NCBI RefSeq assembly: GCF_001723175.1
Contig: NC_064653.1
Coordinates: forward strand, 3,410,001-3,474,000
Reading direction: 5' to 3'
Length of the DNA: 64,000 nucleotides
Source of the DNA: Penicillium oxalicum
Lineage: Eukaryota; Ascomycota; Eurotiomycetes; Eurotiales; Aspergillaceae
In this document: piece by piece, positions 1-11,946 of the stretch
Layout of the letters: every line of letters begins with the position of its first letter
Numbering within the stretch: position 1 is the first letter of the stretch
Notes under the pieces: model-generated
What the model was told of the DNA's origin: nothing
The model's input: only the letters and a program-made list of their open reading frames with translations
The model's database searches: none
Translations under genes and position numbers: made by a program

Positions 1-391
1 AATAAAAGATAGCCCTAAGGGTATAGATTAGATACTTAGTTAGATATAATAGTAAAAATAGCTACTAATATAGGATTTACGATCTAAGTAAGAGAAAAGT
101 TATAATTAGAAGAGATATAGACTTTTAGGAAGAACTATCTATACTACTATTAGACCTAGATAATCGAATTAAATAGATTATACAAGAAAGGCTCTATAGT
201 ATAAAGATTTAGCTAAAGTATTAAAAGGATAACCGATATAACCGTAAAACGATTAAATAGGCTAACCTAAAATACTACCTACGCGGATAATAACTACTAT
301 AAAGATCCTAACTATAACTTCTACTCTAATATAAGCCTAGATATCTATAAAGAAACCTAAATTTTATAAGTATCCTATACTCTAAAAGTTC
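1..391 (+). repeat. Fragment of the Copia-family internal region, inverted copy of 2998-3381
   Basis: This stretch matches the reverse complement of about 2998-3381 almost throughout, with differences that are mostly C/T and G/A changes. It is therefore a second, oppositely oriented copy of the internal Copia-type sequence. The match stops at the outer edge of the LTR that begins at 392, so this looks like older element sequence into which another copy inserted. It runs off the left window edge. No intact reading frame remains. Confidence 0.7.
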
Positions 392-570
392 TGATAGACC
401 TACAGGTCTATAAGGCAAGGAAGCAATCTGGAGGCGAGACAACTGGGATTAGGAAGTCTAGGGAGAAGGAAGAAGAGAGAGAGAGGGAAAACCCACGATA
501 GGGGAAAAACCCTTAAGATATATGACCGCTGCTAGGCCTAGCAAATATCTGGAGAGGGCAAACTCTCTTA
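392..570 (-). repeat. Copia-type LTR (3' LTR of the minus-strand element)
   Basis: About 179 bp that also occurs, in the same orientation, at 10261-10434. Read on the minus strand the shared unit begins TGAGAGAG (mutated to TAAGAGAG here) and ends TCTATCA, giving TG...CA termini. A purine run (AGGGGGGGTG on the minus strand, 571-580) sits just before it, as expected for the polypurine tract of a 3' LTR. Differences from the other copy are largely transitions. Confidence 0.75.
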
Positions 571-3500
571 CACCCCCCCTAGGACTAGTAGCAATGTGAA
601 TAATAATATATATAGTAGTATAATATAATAAAATTTGGAAGGGGAGGGTTAGTTAGGATCTCTTATATGCAATAATCTAGTACGATTATTTTGAAAAATC
701 CTATTAGGCTTAGTTTTGGTAAGTATGTTAGCGGTATTGTCCTTGCTCGGGATACTAGTTAGTTAGATAAGGTTCTTTTTAATAAGGTCTCTGATTAAAT
801 AGTATCTCGTGCTAATCTAGGATAATTTTAGGCTGACTTTAGGGTTTATAACGGTCGTAATAGTATTATCGGAATCACAAAATAGGGTGATTAGGATATT
901 TTTGTCGAATTCTTTATCTTGGTTTAATAGGGGTATAAGTAAAAGGTTAGTAGTAATTTTAGCAAGGTAAAGTCCCTCTTTCGCTACAGTCGCAAGGGTA
1001 TAGTATTCGGCTATAGTCGATAAGGCTACTACGATATCTTATCTTTTTGAGCTCTATAAGATTAGGGCACTAGCAAAGAACTAAATATATACTTCGGTAG
1101 ATTTTCTATCCTCTGTATTAGCGTACGATAAGTCGATAAATCCTTCTAGACCCTTTAAGGGTTCTTTTCTAAATAGGATTCCTAAATTTATAGTGCCTAT
1201 AAGATATTATAACAAAACTTTGTACGCTACTATATTATCTTTTCTCGGGTGTACGTTACGGCGCTATAGTTTAGACACGGTCGCTATAATATCCGGGCGT
1301 ATTTTAATTAAGAGCTAACTAATCTTTCCTATTATTTTAGTATAGGCACCCTAATCGAATACATTATCCTCTGTTAGATTATTTAGATAGGGGATTTTCT
1401 AAGAGAGATTTATTAGAATTAGCGAAGGATTGTAATTTTTATAGCCCTTATTATAGATTAAATTTGTTAAATAAGCCTGTTAGCTTATAAAGATATAGCT
1501 AGAGGGTTCTTTAATTATATTATATCTAAGGAATCTTTTAAATAGGAGGGTCTTTAGTTTTCTTTTGTTTGAAAGGCCCTTTTTTATAGAGTTTAATTAA
1601 TCCTTATATCTAGTCGCCAGGATATTATCTATATAGATTATAATAAATATAGTATAGTCCTTATTAGTAAAGATATATAGTTCGGAGGGGATTAGAGAGA
1701 GGCCTAGGCTAGATAGGTTATCTTTAAAAAGTTTATGCTAGAGGTATCCTACTTATCGCAATCTATAAAGCGCCTAGTTTAGTACGTATACCAGATCTTC
1801 TCCTTTTAGGCTAAATTATTTATATCTAGTTAGTTACTTTATAAATATAATACGGTTATTAATAGCGGTATTAAGGTAGGCTCTAATTACGTCCTACTAT
1901 TCCTTTTTCTAATTACGGATAGTAGCTATAGTAATAAATAACTTAGCCGATATATCTGAGATAACTAGGGTATATCTTTCGTTAGGTTAGAAGTCTACGC
2001 CTAGACTTTAGCGGTTACTATATACGACCTATCTAGCACGGAATTCTAGGATATATTCTTCGGTATCCTATTTAATATTATAGACCTATTTGCCTAGAAG
2101 GATTTTAGTACCTTTTAGGGGTTTAGTTACTAAAGTTATTATATTAGATAATTTAAACTTCTTTAATTAGATCTCTTTAGCTTTAAGCTATTAATTGGCG
2201 AATTAGGATTTTATAGCTTCCCTATAGGTTTAAGGGATTTTAACTATTACCGACTGTATTATCTTAGTAGCCGTGCTTAATATACTAGGTCTAATTAAGT
2301 TATCTTCGGTAGACGTAGCGAAGTATAAACTTCCTTTTGTTCTCTCTTTATACTCTTCCTTAACTAGTTCTTTTATAGTATATCTAACTATTCCTTCTAT
2401 AAGTTATCTTAGAGTATATCTCCGTAGGCTTCTTCTTACTAGAGAGATAGAGTATCTCCGGTCGCTTATAAAATCTGGTTAATTTATCGTAATAGTATTA
2501 ATAGGGTCCGCTAATAAAGCTTATAATATTAGGTAGCTACGGAACCTCTAAGGAATTACTACTAGAGGGGGGAGTTATAGTTAAATTAATTAGGATAGTG
2601 TCTTAGACTTTTTAATAGTAGGATTTAGGTTAGATTCTAGCGTAGGTAGGAATTATCCTAGTATAGTCCTTCTCTTAATTAATAGGATTAGACTATCCGG
2701 GTTCTAGCGTAAAAAAATTCTTTCCTAGTTAGGAATTAGGTCTCTAGGGATTTAGATTTTAGGATTCAGTCGAGTATTAGGGGCTCTTTTCCTCGGTTAT
2801 ATTAGTAAAATTTTACGATACTAGGAAGGTTATAAAATTAGGATATTTTAGTCCTCTAGTATAGTTAGTAGTATACTTAGAGGGATTAGAGCGGGTTAGG
2901 GAAAAATTCGTTCCTCGCGTAATTCTAGGTCTTTTAGGAATTAGACTTAAGGAGGTAGAAGATTATATCTCCTTCCTCTTTCCTATTAGAGAGGTAGAAT
3001 TTTTAGAGTATAGGAAGTTTATAAAATTTAGATTTCTTTATAGGTATCTAGGCTTATATTAGAGTAGATAACGGTCGGGATCTTTATAGTAGTCGTTATC
3101 CGCGCGGGTAGTCTTTTAGATAGGCCTATTTAATCGTTTTACGGTTATATCGGTTATCTTTTTAATATTTTAGATCTTTATATTATAGAACCTTTCTTGT
3201 ATAATCTATTTAATTCGATTATCTAGGTCTAATAGTAGTATAGATAGTTCTTCCTAAAAGTCTATATCTCTTCTAATTATAACTTTTCTCTTATATAGGT
3301 CGTAAATCCTGTATTAGTAGCTATTCTTACTATTATATCTAACTAGGTATCTAATCTATACCCTCGGGGCTATCTTTTATCCTTAGGTTCGTTATTCTTT
3401 TAGAATATAGATATAGGCTTTAGAATACTAGATATATAAAAACCCTAAATCGATTAGTTGCTTTACCCTAGAGCTATTAGTATTATGCTAGTACTTATTC

Positions 3501-4494
3501 TATCTTTCTAAAGGGGACAATTATTTATTTAGTTTACGGATTCGGTTTATAATATAGGTAGTAGTAACTATAGCTTTAGGCCACAAAAATACAGGAGCTT
3601 AGGGCGTAGCTACTATAAGGGTTCGGGCCCCTATATAATAAGATATCTAGAGCTTTTAGTAATACTATTTTGTTTATAAGTATAAGAGGCGCTTATTAAG
3701 AAAGTATAACCCTTCTACTTAGCCTATTCTTTAAATTTAAAGAAACTTCTGTCTCTATCTATACGGATTTCGGAAGGCTAAGTACTAGTAGAAGTAAAGA
3801 TACGCTTTAGTATTTAGATTAGGATATCCGAGGCTTAGCCTTTTATCTTTATTAGAATAGCCTATCTAAACCTAGTAGTATCGTTAACTACGATTAGGAC
3901 GTATAATATATTCCCGATTCTAAGAGGGGTGTATAGCTAGATATTAATATAGATAAATTCCTATAGTATCTTAGAGCGTGTCTGGTTTGTGTAGGATACG
4001 ATCCTCTTAGATTTTGCAATCTTGCAAGCTTTATAATTAAAATATTCGTTACTATAGACCTCCTTACCGATTTTGTAATAGTTAATTTTTGCGGTAGGCT
4101 ATCTAATATAACCTAGATAGTAATAGACTACTTCTAGTGAAATTATAGCAAAGGAATATACGGTCGCTATAATTAGGGGGCCTTCTTTCGTACGCTATAG
4201 ATAGTTTGATTGAAGTAGCCTTTAGAAATAGGATACCTCGTTTCCTATATACGTATGCTATAATCTTTTGTTTATTATCTAGGTTAACAAAAATATTCTC
4301 CTAGTCTTTCTAGCCTATTTTATAGTCCTTATATATTTAGGTCGTAGATAGGAGGTTAAAGTTACCTATTAGTATATATTTGTATTATATATTAAGGGTT
4401 TTAGTACCTTCTAGGAGGATTAATTTAATTCGAGCGATCGCTTTTCTAAGAGATTTAATAGTTCTTCTATCAGAGGTCTAGTATTAATAGCTAT
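571..4494 (-). mobile_element. Degenerate Ty1/Copia-type retrotransposon pol region (RIP-mutated)
   Basis: No long reading frame survives, but copia landmarks appear on the minus strand in the correct order. An integrase-like stretch lies near 3740-3990 (residues such as IVVNDTTRF). A reverse-transcriptase core lies near 1626-1650, reading IIIYIDNIL where the family has YVDDIL; the D-to-N change is what a G-to-A mutation would give. An RNase H motif lies near 961-1026, reading ALSTIAEYYTLA. The purine tract and LTR follow at 392-580. The region is rich in TA and poor in CA/TG, the outcome of RIP. It is not functional. Confidence 0.8.
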
Positions 4495-4842
4495 TGTAGT
4501 AGGGGATTCGGTTGCATGTACTTAAAGGCGGATATTCAGTAGTAGGAGATGCCTAAGAGCCTTACCGCCGAGGAAGGTTATCTAGGACCTAGCTTACGGG
4601 ATCCGGCATCATCATCATACTTGAACAACAGTTTAGACGGAGGATTCAGGACAGTCTTTATAGTCAGATTCCTTACACTTAAAATATCATACTCTTTTTG
4701 ATTCCTGCCTTTAGTACCTAACATCGGATCTCACGATTACTTTGGAGGATTCTAGGACTTGCGTGCTTGTAGGTTTAGTTTAGTTCCTCTATGACTCGAC
4801 CTATCTAGTAAGATCAGACTACCGTAAGCATTCCCCTCTTTA
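4495..4842 (+). repeat. LTR copy 1 of a second retrotransposon family (348 bp)
   Basis: A 348-bp direct repeat of 6085-6432. Termini are TGTAGTAGGGGA... and ...TCCCCTCTTTA, against a CA end in the other copy. Nearly all differences between the copies are C/T or G/A, so both were hit by RIP after insertion. Taken with the purine tract before copy 2, this is the 5' LTR of a plus-strand element. Confidence 0.8.
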
Positions 4843-4917
4843 TTAGTAACCAACGCAGGGGCTTTGTAATAAAGGTGGCTGAGATAGAGGACCATACTAT
4901 TCCTACGATACGATTAT

Positions 4918-4992
4918 AAAAGGATCCGCTACTAAGATTGCTACTGAGATTGCTACTAAGATTGCTACTAAGATTGCTACTAAGACTGCTAA
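4918..4992. repeat. 12-bp tandem array (unit ATTGCTACTAAG)
   Basis: About six tandem copies of a 12-bp unit with single-base variation, followed by a looser array of related 9-12 bp units to about 5050. On the minus strand it would encode a Ser/Leu/Asn repeat, but the frame is short and lies just inside a retroelement LTR, so I treat it as a repeat rather than a gene. Confidence 0.7.
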
Positions 4993-5386
4993 GACTAAGA
5001 CGACTAGAACGACTACTGCGACCGCTACTATTACGACTACCGCTATGATTAAGAAATTCTGTACTTTTCTGCAAAAAAGTGGGTAACGCGTTTGACACTA
5101 ACGAAAAATTAAGAGAAATTAAGACTATTATTCGAAACTAATACCTTATATTATAGCTAAATACGCGACTTTTAGCTATATATAGGGGGCTACTCCTACC
5201 GAGGGTCTTACGGCTAACACTATACCTTTGTTCGACTAGTATACCTAGCTTATTCGCGGATTATTAGCCGATCGATACTAAGAGGATCGAGATATATTAA
5301 TTCGATTACTAAAAATATCTCCGGACTAATTATATTAACAGATAAACTTAGTCTATCCGAACTTTATATAGAGTTAGTTTATCGCT

Positions 5387-5886
5387 NNNNNNNNNNNNNN
5401 NNNNNNNNNNNNNNNNNNNNNNNNNNNNNNNNNNNNNNNNNNNNNNNNNNNNNNNNNNNNNNNNNNNNNNNNNNNNNNNNNNNNNNNNNNNNNNNNNNNN
5501 NNNNNNNNNNNNNNNNNNNNNNNNNNNNNNNNNNNNNNNNNNNNNNNNNNNNNNNNNNNNNNNNNNNNNNNNNNNNNNNNNNNNNNNNNNNNNNNNNNNN
5601 NNNNNNNNNNNNNNNNNNNNNNNNNNNNNNNNNNNNNNNNNNNNNNNNNNNNNNNNNNNNNNNNNNNNNNNNNNNNNNNNNNNNNNNNNNNNNNNNNNNN
5701 NNNNNNNNNNNNNNNNNNNNNNNNNNNNNNNNNNNNNNNNNNNNNNNNNNNNNNNNNNNNNNNNNNNNNNNNNNNNNNNNNNNNNNNNNNNNNNNNNNNN
5801 NNNNNNNNNNNNNNNNNNNNNNNNNNNNNNNNNNNNNNNNNNNNNNNNNNNNNNNNNNNNNNNNNNNNNNNNNNNNNNNNNNNNNN
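5387..5886. other. Assembly gap (500 N)
   Basis: Exactly 500 consecutive N, a common placeholder for a scaffold join of unknown length. It falls inside the retroelement bounded by the 348-bp LTRs, where repeat sequence would be expected to break an assembly. Confidence 0.98.
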
Positions 5887-6084
5887 TTTTAGATAACGAT
5901 AAAGGCCGAACGGCAGTAATTTAGCGTACACTCTTATTTTCTGCGAAAGGAGAAGGGCCTATCGGTTTTGCTAAATTTTGTGTAGCCTAGTAAGTTAGCC
6001 TAAGGGTCTTTAGGAGATCTAACGTTACTATCGAGGGATATAGGAAATTAACTAAGGGACGGTAAATTATAGGGGGGGAGGTTA

Positions 6085-6432
6085 TATAGTAGGGGATTCG
6101 GTTATATATACTTAAAGGCGGATATTCAGTAGTAGGAGATACCTAAGAGCCTTACCGCCGAGGAAGGTTATCTAGGACCTAGCTTGCGGGATCCGGTATT
6201 ATTATTATACTTGAACAACAGTTTAGACGGAGGATTCAGGACAGTCTTTATAGTTAGATTCCTTACACTTGAAATATTATACTCTTTTTGATTCCTGCCT
6301 TTGGTACCTGACATCGGATCTCACGATTACTTTGGAGGATTCTAGGACTTGCGTGCTTGTGGGTTTGGTTTGGTTCCTCTATAACTCGACCTGTCTAGTA
6401 AGATCAGACTGCCGTGAGCATTCCCCTCTTCA
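6085..6432 (+). repeat. LTR copy 2 of the second retrotransposon family (348 bp)
   Basis: Direct repeat of 4495-4842. This copy keeps more G and C at the variable sites (for example GGGTTTGGTTTGG against AGGTTTAGTTTAG), so it is the less mutated of the pair. It ends ...CCCCTCTTCA and is preceded by a polypurine tract, marking it as the 3' LTR. Confidence 0.8.
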
Positions 6433-7450
6433 ATATCTAGGATAGCTAGGCCTAAATAGTATCCTAAGACCGAGAGCTTAGTAGCCCTAGATAAGAGCGG
6501 ATATAGAGATCGCGGTACGTAAGTACCCTTAGTACTAGGTTTCTTAGGGATTAAAGAAGGCCCTAGAATAGGAAATAGCCTACTATCTAGTAACTAAAGG
6601 GATTAGGCCTTTCTAGAGATAGGGGATCGACGTTATTAGACGACTACTAATAATACTAAATAGTAATAGATAGATTATTATAGTAATTAACTATATAACT
6701 AGATAGTAGGTAGCTAGAGCTATCCTAGAAGCTATAGAAGAAGCGCTTAGAATCTTCCTCTACAAGGAAATCTTTATAAATTATAGAGCGCTACTCGAGA
6801 TCCTCTCTAATAATAGTTTAAACCTCCTTTCGGGTACGATTAGCTACTATCTAAACCTACTAAAAACTCGGTACTAGCTAACTATCTCCTACTTCCCCTA
6901 TACGAATAGGAAAGTAGAAAACCTTTATAGTCTACTTAGCTATATATTAATAAATTATCTTATAGGAAAGCTAATAAAGGTATAGGACCTATACCTAGCG
7001 TAGGCGACTCTAGTTATACGGGTCTAGGAATACGTAGTAACTAGGTATAGCTTATTCTTTCTAGTTTATAGGGCCTACTCCTACTTACTAGGTAATAACC
7101 TAATAAAAGAACCCTTAGTATTCGCGAGGCGGACTAAGGAGCTCTAGATCGTAAGCGACGCCTATACTAAAGTAAATAAGCTACTACTATCCTAAGCGAT
7201 CTAGACTAATAGGATTAGGGATAGCTAGGTAACGAAGATAAGCTTCGAAAAGGGGGATTAGGTCCTTGTTTAGAATAAGTTAGTATAGAAATTCGAGAGC
7301 AAGTAGTTCGGATCCTTTAAGATCCTTATAGCGTACCTACTTAGTATATACATACTAGAAGAACCGAACGGACGGGTCCTAAAAAACCTAATTAATAGTT
7401 CGCGATTAATTAAAGCTAATATAAAGGACCCGGGAGGCCTATAGATATTA
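6433..7450 (+). mobile_element. RIP-degraded Ty3/Gypsy-type integrase relic
   Basis: Plus-strand translation with frequent stops (mostly TAG/TAA where CAG or TGG would stand) still shows the end of a Gypsy-type integrase. The clearest piece is TRYSLFFLVYRA at about 7040-7075, matching the family pattern TGYSPFFLVYG, followed by a Leu/Gly/Asn stretch and an R-x-K-E-L-type segment. Upstream pieces near 6900-6960 also fit the integrase core. It lies outside the LTR pair just before it, so it belongs to another element. Not functional. Confidence 0.65.
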
Positions 7451-9880
7451 TAGACGGTATAAGTAGTACTCTAGAGATAGGGGATCTAACTAAGATAATC
7501 CTAAGAGCTACTAAAAATTATTAAATAAGATAATACTCCTTCTATATATAGGGACTTATCTACCTTTATAAAGGAAGAATAGAATTAATTCCTAATAGAC
7601 TAGGCTAACGGTATATACCCGAGTAAAGTAGGGGAGGAGAACGTTATAATAGAAGCTCTCGATCGAAGCTATAAATATATTAATAGGGAAAATAGAAAGA
7701 CTAAGAAACGCGCGATAGACTAGGAGAAGCTCTAATTACCTATATCTAGAGACGAGCTCTAGGATATAGACTTATTAGGATCTAGTAGACTACTACTAGG
7801 GGATATTCGGAATAGCTATAACGCTAACTAAGATAAATAGGATTTATTTAACAGACCTTTTACTATCGTAGTTCCTACGAGGTACTAATACTAAAAGTAT
7901 ACGAAAAGGAGATTACTTCCCTAAATACTTCTTAATAGAGACGAATAGGTTCTCGTCGCTATTACTATTATTATTATTATTATTATTATCGTTATTATTA
8001 TCCTCGAGCTTAATCTGCTTATTCTTAACTATGTACGCCTCTAGGACCTTAAGATCGCTCTCTAAAGCCGCGATTATCTTTAGAATCGCCTTATAGGCCT
8101 CTAACACGACTATAAAGTTATTCTTATTATAAACCTAAGAATCCTTTAGGGAACTAGATAGCTATAAATTCTTAAAGAAAGTACTATTATTCTTAGCCTT
8201 ACTCTTACTCTTATCCTTCCTCTTCTTAGGTTTACTACCCTAGCTATTCTTCTTCTTAGAGCTATCCTCGCTACTATCGTTATTATAGGACCGCTTCTTA
8301 TCCTTTAGATCGCGCTACTAATAGTTAGTATAGGGTATTATAAATAAACAAAGAGAGATATACCTTCCTATCTTTAACTAATATATAGGAGGGGTATATC
8401 CTACTATAATACTTCTATATCTAAGGATTAAGGAGCTTATCCCTCTATAAGAAGTACTAGAACGCGTTACTATTAAACTAGTAATTTCTATAGCCTCCGC
8501 TCCCTAATAGAACCTCTTATAGGGTCCCGAAGATATAGTAAGAATTAAATAGGCTATTCTAGTTACTATATAACTAGTACTCTATACTAGTAGGGGCTAG
8601 TTTACTAATCTATTAAGCAAAAGCTACCTAAAGCTTTATAAGAGTACTATAATTCTTCGGATTATTATTTCTCTAGTCTATATCTTAGATTCGCGTGCTA
8701 TAAGTCTAGGAGTCCTTTATATAGTTAGTCTTAAACTAGCTTACTAAGGGATTCCTATAGGTATCTAAGCCTATCTATAGCCTTTTAGTCTACGTATTAT
8801 ACGCGTAGAACCTACTCTTACGTATATTTATAAAAATCTTAGCTAGGGAATACTTTATCTTAATAGCCTTCTTCCTTATTAATAGAGCTATCTAGGACTA
8901 AGTAGTCTAGACCTAATACTCTATAAAGTCGCTAGAGGAAGGCTTAGAAGAAGGCGATAGAATAAGAGTATAAGACTCTAAAAGCTCCTAATTACTTATA
9001 GGCCGGTCCTTAGATTACTAAGGGCTTAATAGAGTAGCTAGTAGAGGGAGATTAAGAATAAGAGAAGATAAAGAGGTAGGAGAGAACTTAATAGGAGGAT
9101 CGACTATTAGCTTAGAAGAAGGATAAAAAGGAACTAAAGACCTATTAGCTATTTAAAGATCTAGTTTAGACTTAGAGTAAGCTATCTAGCCTAGGAAAAA
9201 GTCTTAGAATATATAGGATAACCTAGATAGTATTAGAAGAGATAAGGAAGAAGGATAAAGAGAAGAAGAAGCGATTAGGAGAATTTACCTATATTTATAA
9301 TAAGAGATCCTTTATTCCTCTAGACTACCCTAATAAGAGCTTTTAGCGACTATTAGCTATATATAGTAGTTATAAGTAGCTAAGAATAATATTATACCTT
9401 TTCTTTTATTAAACCCCTACTATTTCGACTTTACCCTATATATATAAACGCACTAAGGCAGGAACCTACGGATATAACCGAACAGAGCGATAGTAAGCTT
9501 AGACTATATTACCCTAAAGCTCGGGGCGAGTTTAGTCTAAGTAGAGGAGGATAAGATCCCGGAAGGATAATTACGTAAGTTATAGCTCACGTAAATACCC
9601 CCGTTCGGCCCTATATAGTCCTATAACTATCCTTACAGACCCGATATTTAAGAGATACTATAGATATACTTCAAAAATCAACCTTTTCTTTACTCTTCGA
9701 ATCACACTACGATACAGACCCCCTAATAGTTAGTCTTAGAATTAAATCCTAACTAGCGGCGCCCTCTTCTTCCCTAACGATTAAGTTTTTCTACCTTGTG
9801 TAAGTAGATCTCGTTATAAAGTAAGAGATAATATTATTATAGTAGTCCTAGTAAATATTAACAGACGCGTCCTTCTTTTA
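7451..9880. other. RIP-mutated repeat-like DNA, family not recognised
   Basis: AT-rich sequence with very few CA or TG dinucleotides and stops in all frames. A short minus-strand frame at 7913-8107 encodes 64 residues with an Asn-rich run, but that run comes from an ATT-type microsatellite (about 7968-8000). I see no transposase or polymerase motif I can name. It is most likely further transposon wreckage. Confidence 0.5.
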
Positions 9881-9887
9881 TTAATAT

Positions 9888-10020
9888 TAAATTTAGCTTC
9901 TATAGCCTAATTAAATTTATTAATTAATAGTCTATTTAGTAAATTTAGCTTCTATAGGCTAGTTGAATTTGATAATATTTATATTAAATTATAGCTTCCA
10001 TAGCCGAAGTTAATAAATTT
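9888..10020. repeat. Imperfect ~50-bp tandem repeat, about three copies
   Basis: The core TTAGCTTCTATAG or a close variant recurs near 9893, 9944 and 9990, each within AAATTT-rich flanks. Spacing is about 45-52 bp. The array sits at the right edge of the AT-rich block, just before composition returns to normal. Confidence 0.5.
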
Positions 10021-10038
10021 AGTAATTGAAAATTCAAG

Positions 10039-10165
10039 AATTTGCGGATTTCGCAAATTTAGGCCTTACTATTACGATCAGGCTTATTATTAAAGTGCAG
10101 CAACCCGGGCACGCTAACCAACTGGTCCCAAAGACTGAAATATACCAGAACGCATGTTCTGGTAT
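10039..10165. repeat. Two short hairpin-forming inverted repeats
   Basis: At 10039-10059 eight-base arms AATTTGCG/CGCAAATT flank a 5-nt spacer. At 10142-10165 ten-base arms ATACCAGAAC/GTTCTGGTAT flank a 4-nt spacer. Both lie in the leader region next to the LTR at 10261, in DNA that is not strongly AT-shifted. Confidence 0.6.
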
Positions 10166-10251
10166 GCCCGGGGACGGTATAAGTATCGCATCAATGCTAC
10201 CTGCGGGTAGCTACGGCTACGCATAGCGACCTACTCCGCAGTGTCGTAACA

Positions 10252-10260
10252 CTCATAACC
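10252..10260 (-). other. Primer binding site, half-tRNA-iMet type
   Basis: On the minus strand the nine bases directly after the LTR read GGTTATGAG. This is complementary to the CTCATAACC anticodon-loop segment of fungal initiator tRNA-Met. Copia-class elements are known to prime from an internal half-tRNA-iMet fragment, so position and sequence both fit. It supports reading 10261-10434 as the 5' LTR of a minus-strand Copia-type element. Confidence 0.65.
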
Positions 10261-10434
10261 TAATAGACCTACAGATCTAAAGGCAAGGAAGCAATCTGGA
10301 GGCGAGATATCTGAATTAGGGAGTCTAAAGAGGAGAGAAAGAACAAGGAAGAGGGAAACCTATGACTAGGAGAAAAACCCTCAAGGCACCTGACTGCTAG
10401 GACAGCAAACATCTGGAGAGGGCAAACTCTCTCA
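10261..10434 (-). repeat. Copia-type LTR (5' LTR orientation), second copy of 392-570
   Basis: 174 bp sharing most bases with 392-570 in the same orientation and far less mutated. On the minus strand it runs TGAGAGAG...TCTATTA and is followed at once by the primer binding site. The flanking bases (10435-10439, GAATT) do not match those outside the other copy (387-391, AGTTC), so the two LTRs need not come from one insertion. Confidence 0.75.
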
Positions 10435-10752
10435 GAATTAAATTGAGGGTATCCAGTCGGCTATCAGAGTGGTGAGTGTTTGAGAGATTTGGGGAGTTGA
10501 AGGTCTGCACTCTACCTTTTCTCCTTTTGCTTGGTGATGCAAGTGTGTAGAATATATGACATGATGACGATGGTGGTTATGATGATGATGTGGGAGGCGC
10601 TGATTATAGACGTAGAGGGTTGCTTTTGGACCAATTCCTTTCACTCATAGCCATCAGAATGGAGAGACAGAGAGAGAGAGAGATAGAGAGCCAAGAACGC
10701 CCGCGGAAAAAAGAAACGGTAAAAATGGCAATCTAGCCGAAACAAGCAAGGA
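10435..10752. other. Spacer downstream of the porphobilinogen synthase gene
   Basis: Unique sequence of ordinary composition joining the LTR to the 3' end of the minus-strand gene. It contains a short GA microsatellite near 10671-10689. No gene is seen. Confidence 0.6.

Positions 10753-11946
<1,194 letters not shown>

Larger units (their letters stand above)
4843..6084 (+). mobile_element. Internal part of the second LTR element, interrupted by an assembly gap
   Basis: Sequence between the two 348-bp LTRs. Only about 740 bp is resolved because 500 N lie inside, so the coding part of the element is probably missing or collapsed. The left part contains a 12-bp-period tandem array; the right end carries a polypurine run (AGGGGGGGAG, 6071-6080) four bases before LTR copy 2. 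No gag or pol motif is recognisable in what is left. Confidence 0.65.

Noticed and set aside
5374..5931. Minus-strand frame spanning the N gap
   Set aside because: Its length is made of unknown bases; only about 18 real residues exist.
7913..8107. 64-codon frame with Asn-rich run
   Set aside because: The run comes from a trinucleotide microsatellite in RIP-damaged DNA.
392..10434. Reading the two Copia-type LTRs as the ends of one 10-kb insertion
   Set aside because: The flanking 5-mers do not match and a second LTR family and a Gypsy-type relic lie between; nested or separate insertions are likelier, although the shared orientation keeps the idea open.
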